Shown in pieces: positions 60,337-61,011 of a stretch of 61,011 nt of DNA (position 1 is its first letter; each line of letters begins with the position of its first letter). The stretch is from JAISGQ01 sp045604945 (lineage in GTDB: Bacteria; Bacillota; Clostridia; Oscillospirales; Acutalibacteraceae), in the NCBI GenBank assembly GCA_045604945.1, contig JAZUPA010000039.1, positions 1 through 61,011 of the forward strand, given 5' to 3'. Both the position numbers and the translations under genes were made by a program. The notes under the pieces were generated by a model that was not told the origin of the DNA, made no database searches, and saw nothing but the letters and a program-made list of their open reading frames with translations.

Positions 60337-60365
60337 ATCATACCATGCCTACATCCAACAGTCAA
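60337..60365 (-). promoter_or_regulatory. Promoter of the DUF3788-DUF3795 gene
   Basis: On the minus strand: TTGACT, 17 bases, TATGAT, about 46 bases before the start codon. Five of six matches in each hexamer. Confidence 0.75.
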
Positions 60366-60450
60366 TTAATAACTTCTACACTCTACAAGCTATAATAAAA
60401 ACTTTAGTCGATTACCTATACCAATTCACAACCGAACACCGTAATACATA

Positions 60451-60490
60451 AAGAGCCTTGAGCCGCCCAGCTTAAGGTTCTTTTTTTATA
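60451..60490 (+). terminator. Terminator or attenuator before the membrane peptide gene
   Basis: AAGAGCCTT (60451-60459) pairs with AAGGTTCTT (60474-60482, one G-U) around an Ala/Gly-poor loop and is followed by a run of seven T. It lies 36 bases before the ATG at 60518, so it may be a leader attenuator of the surface-protein operon. Confidence 0.6.
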
Positions 60491-60517
60491 CCCAAAAACA
60501 CGAAAGGAGGCTTTGAT

Positions 60518-60655
60518 ATGATCGCCCTTGTATTCATCATTCTCATGCTGTTATGCGTATTCAGCCTGCTCGCGGCAATCGCTTGCTGTCAGCAGGCTGG
60601 CAGAGCAAACAAGGCTTTCGATGACTACTTCTCAAACAAAATCAAAAAGAATTAG
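60518..60655 (+). CDS. 45-residue single-pass membrane peptide
   Basis: A small protein with one membrane helix (LVFIILMLLCVFSLLAAIACC, residues ~4-24) and a charged tail (QQAGRANKAFDDYFSNKIKKN). AAAGGAGG precedes the ATG by seven bases. It is followed 12 bases later by a large secreted protein gene and is probably cotranscribed. Small proteins like this sit in front of the surface-protein gene in related elements (from memory). Function unknown. Confidence 0.65.
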   Translation: MIALVFIILMLLCVFSLLAAIACCQQAGRANKAFDDYFSNKIKKN

Positions 60656-60667
60656 GAGGAAAATCCA

Positions 60668-61011
60668 ATGAACAAATTCAAGCGAATCACGGCTATGTTT
60701 ATGGTCATTCTCACGCTGTTTTCCAGTCTGTCAATAATGACCGTAAACGCTGCCACCGAGGGAACCAAGACCACCATCGACGCAAGCTACCGATGCTACA
60801 AGGGCAGTGATGTCGGCACTTCCGGTACGGCTCCCATCGGCAACAAAAACTACTACTGGCACTACAACGCTGACGGCACCGCCCTCAACTGTCCCATTCG
60901 CTTCCTTAAAGAAGCAGGCACGGGACTTGCGGTGTACTGCATTGAGGTTGGAGCCACATTCAGCGGCTACACCTACGATACCAAAAATCTGACCGACAGC
61001 CCGTACTGGAA
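60668..61011 (+). CDS. Secreted surface protein, N-terminal part (runs off the window)
   Basis: The first 114 residues of a larger protein: signal peptide KFKRITAMFMVILTLFSSLSIMTVNA, then TTIDASYRCYKGSD, NYYWHYNADGTALNCPIRF and GLAVYCIEVGATFSGYTYD. A short YCIExG segment like this is typical of thioester-domain surface adhesins carried by clostridial conjugative elements, but the Gln partner and the repeat domains are outside the window. AGGAGG precedes the ATG. Partial at the 3' end. Confidence 0.7.
   Translation, partial: MNKFKRITAMFMVILTLFSSLSIMTVNAATEGTKTTIDASYRCYKGSDVGTSGTAPIGNKNYYWHYNADGTALNCPIRFLKEAGTGLAVYCIEVGATFSGYTYDTKNLTDSPYW

Larger units (their letters stand above)
56590..61011 (+). 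mobile_element. Left part of a putative integrative conjugative element
   Basis: From the end of the broken spore gene the window holds parA, parB, a Thr-rich lipoprotein, a cargo gene, a 45-residue membrane peptide and the start of a large secreted surface protein. This gene set and order resemble the maintenance and surface region of Tn1549-like elements in Clostridia (from memory). No integrase, relaxase or right end is inside the window, so the extent and the exact left boundary are inferred. Confidence 0.55.

Overview
The window looks like a chromosomal segment of a spore-forming Firmicute of the class Clostridia, most like a Ruminococcus-type member of the Oscillospiraceae/Ruminococcaceae. 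The evidence is a PolC-type polymerase beside a complete spoIIIAA-AH operon, an alpha/beta-type spore protein start behind a forespore-type promoter, the MEP isoprenoid genes dxr and ispG, a CotH-kinase lipoprotein, and Thr/Ser-homopolymer tails on exported proteins. The genus is an inference from gene content. The last ~4.4 kb looks like the left part of an integrated conjugative-type element.

Layout. 0.1-4.4 kb: a P-loop ATPase, an SH3-like exported protein and four membrane proteins, two of them transporters. 4.6-8.5 kb: a nitroreductase, 6-phosphofructokinase with a mixed signature, and a condensation-type acyltransferase paired with a zinc-ribbon membrane protein. 8.6-11.1 kb: a ribbon-helix-helix repressor, a small DUF1874-like protein, a Crp/Fnr regulator with a textbook TGTGA-N6-TCACA site upstream, and YebC. 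11.2-23.1 kb: a degenerate DegT-fold protein, then pyrH-frr-uppS-cdsA-dxr-rseP-ispG-polC, a growth operon joining UMP kinase, ribosome recycling, cell-wall lipid carrier, phospholipid, isoprenoid, membrane proteolysis and replication. 23.2-28.0 kb: spoIIIAA-AH, the engulfment channel operon, behind a predicted sigma-E promoter. 28.0-34.0 kb: small housekeeping genes, a 37-residue Asn/Gln-rich peptide gene and three acidic lipoproteins, two of them a recent tandem duplication. 34.0-36.6 kb: a modular hairpin array, tRNA-Ser(GGA) and a CotH-kinase lipoprotein. 36.7-42.5 kb: an LCP ligase with a long Thr/Ser tail, PcrA helicase and an MFS permease.

42.7-56.3 kb is an envelope-polymer region. A dTDP-sugar operon (aminotransferase, rmlA, rmlB) is followed by a purine-type permease and a kinase. 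Next comes a minus-strand pentitol-phosphate cassette (two CDP-glycerol/ribitol transferases, araD-like, tarI, tarJ), and divergent from it a serine hydrolase and a CapA-type protein. With the LCP protein upstream, these genes are consistent with making and attaching a teichoic-acid-like or decorated glycopolymer.

56.4-61.0 kb: a spore-protein gene breaks off after about 50 codons of recognisable homology and is followed by parA-parB, a Thr-rich lipoprotein, a DUF3788/DUF3795 cargo gene, a 45-residue membrane peptide and the start of a large surface protein that runs off the window. This resembles the maintenance and surface module of Tn1549/ICE-like elements. Its right end is outside the window.
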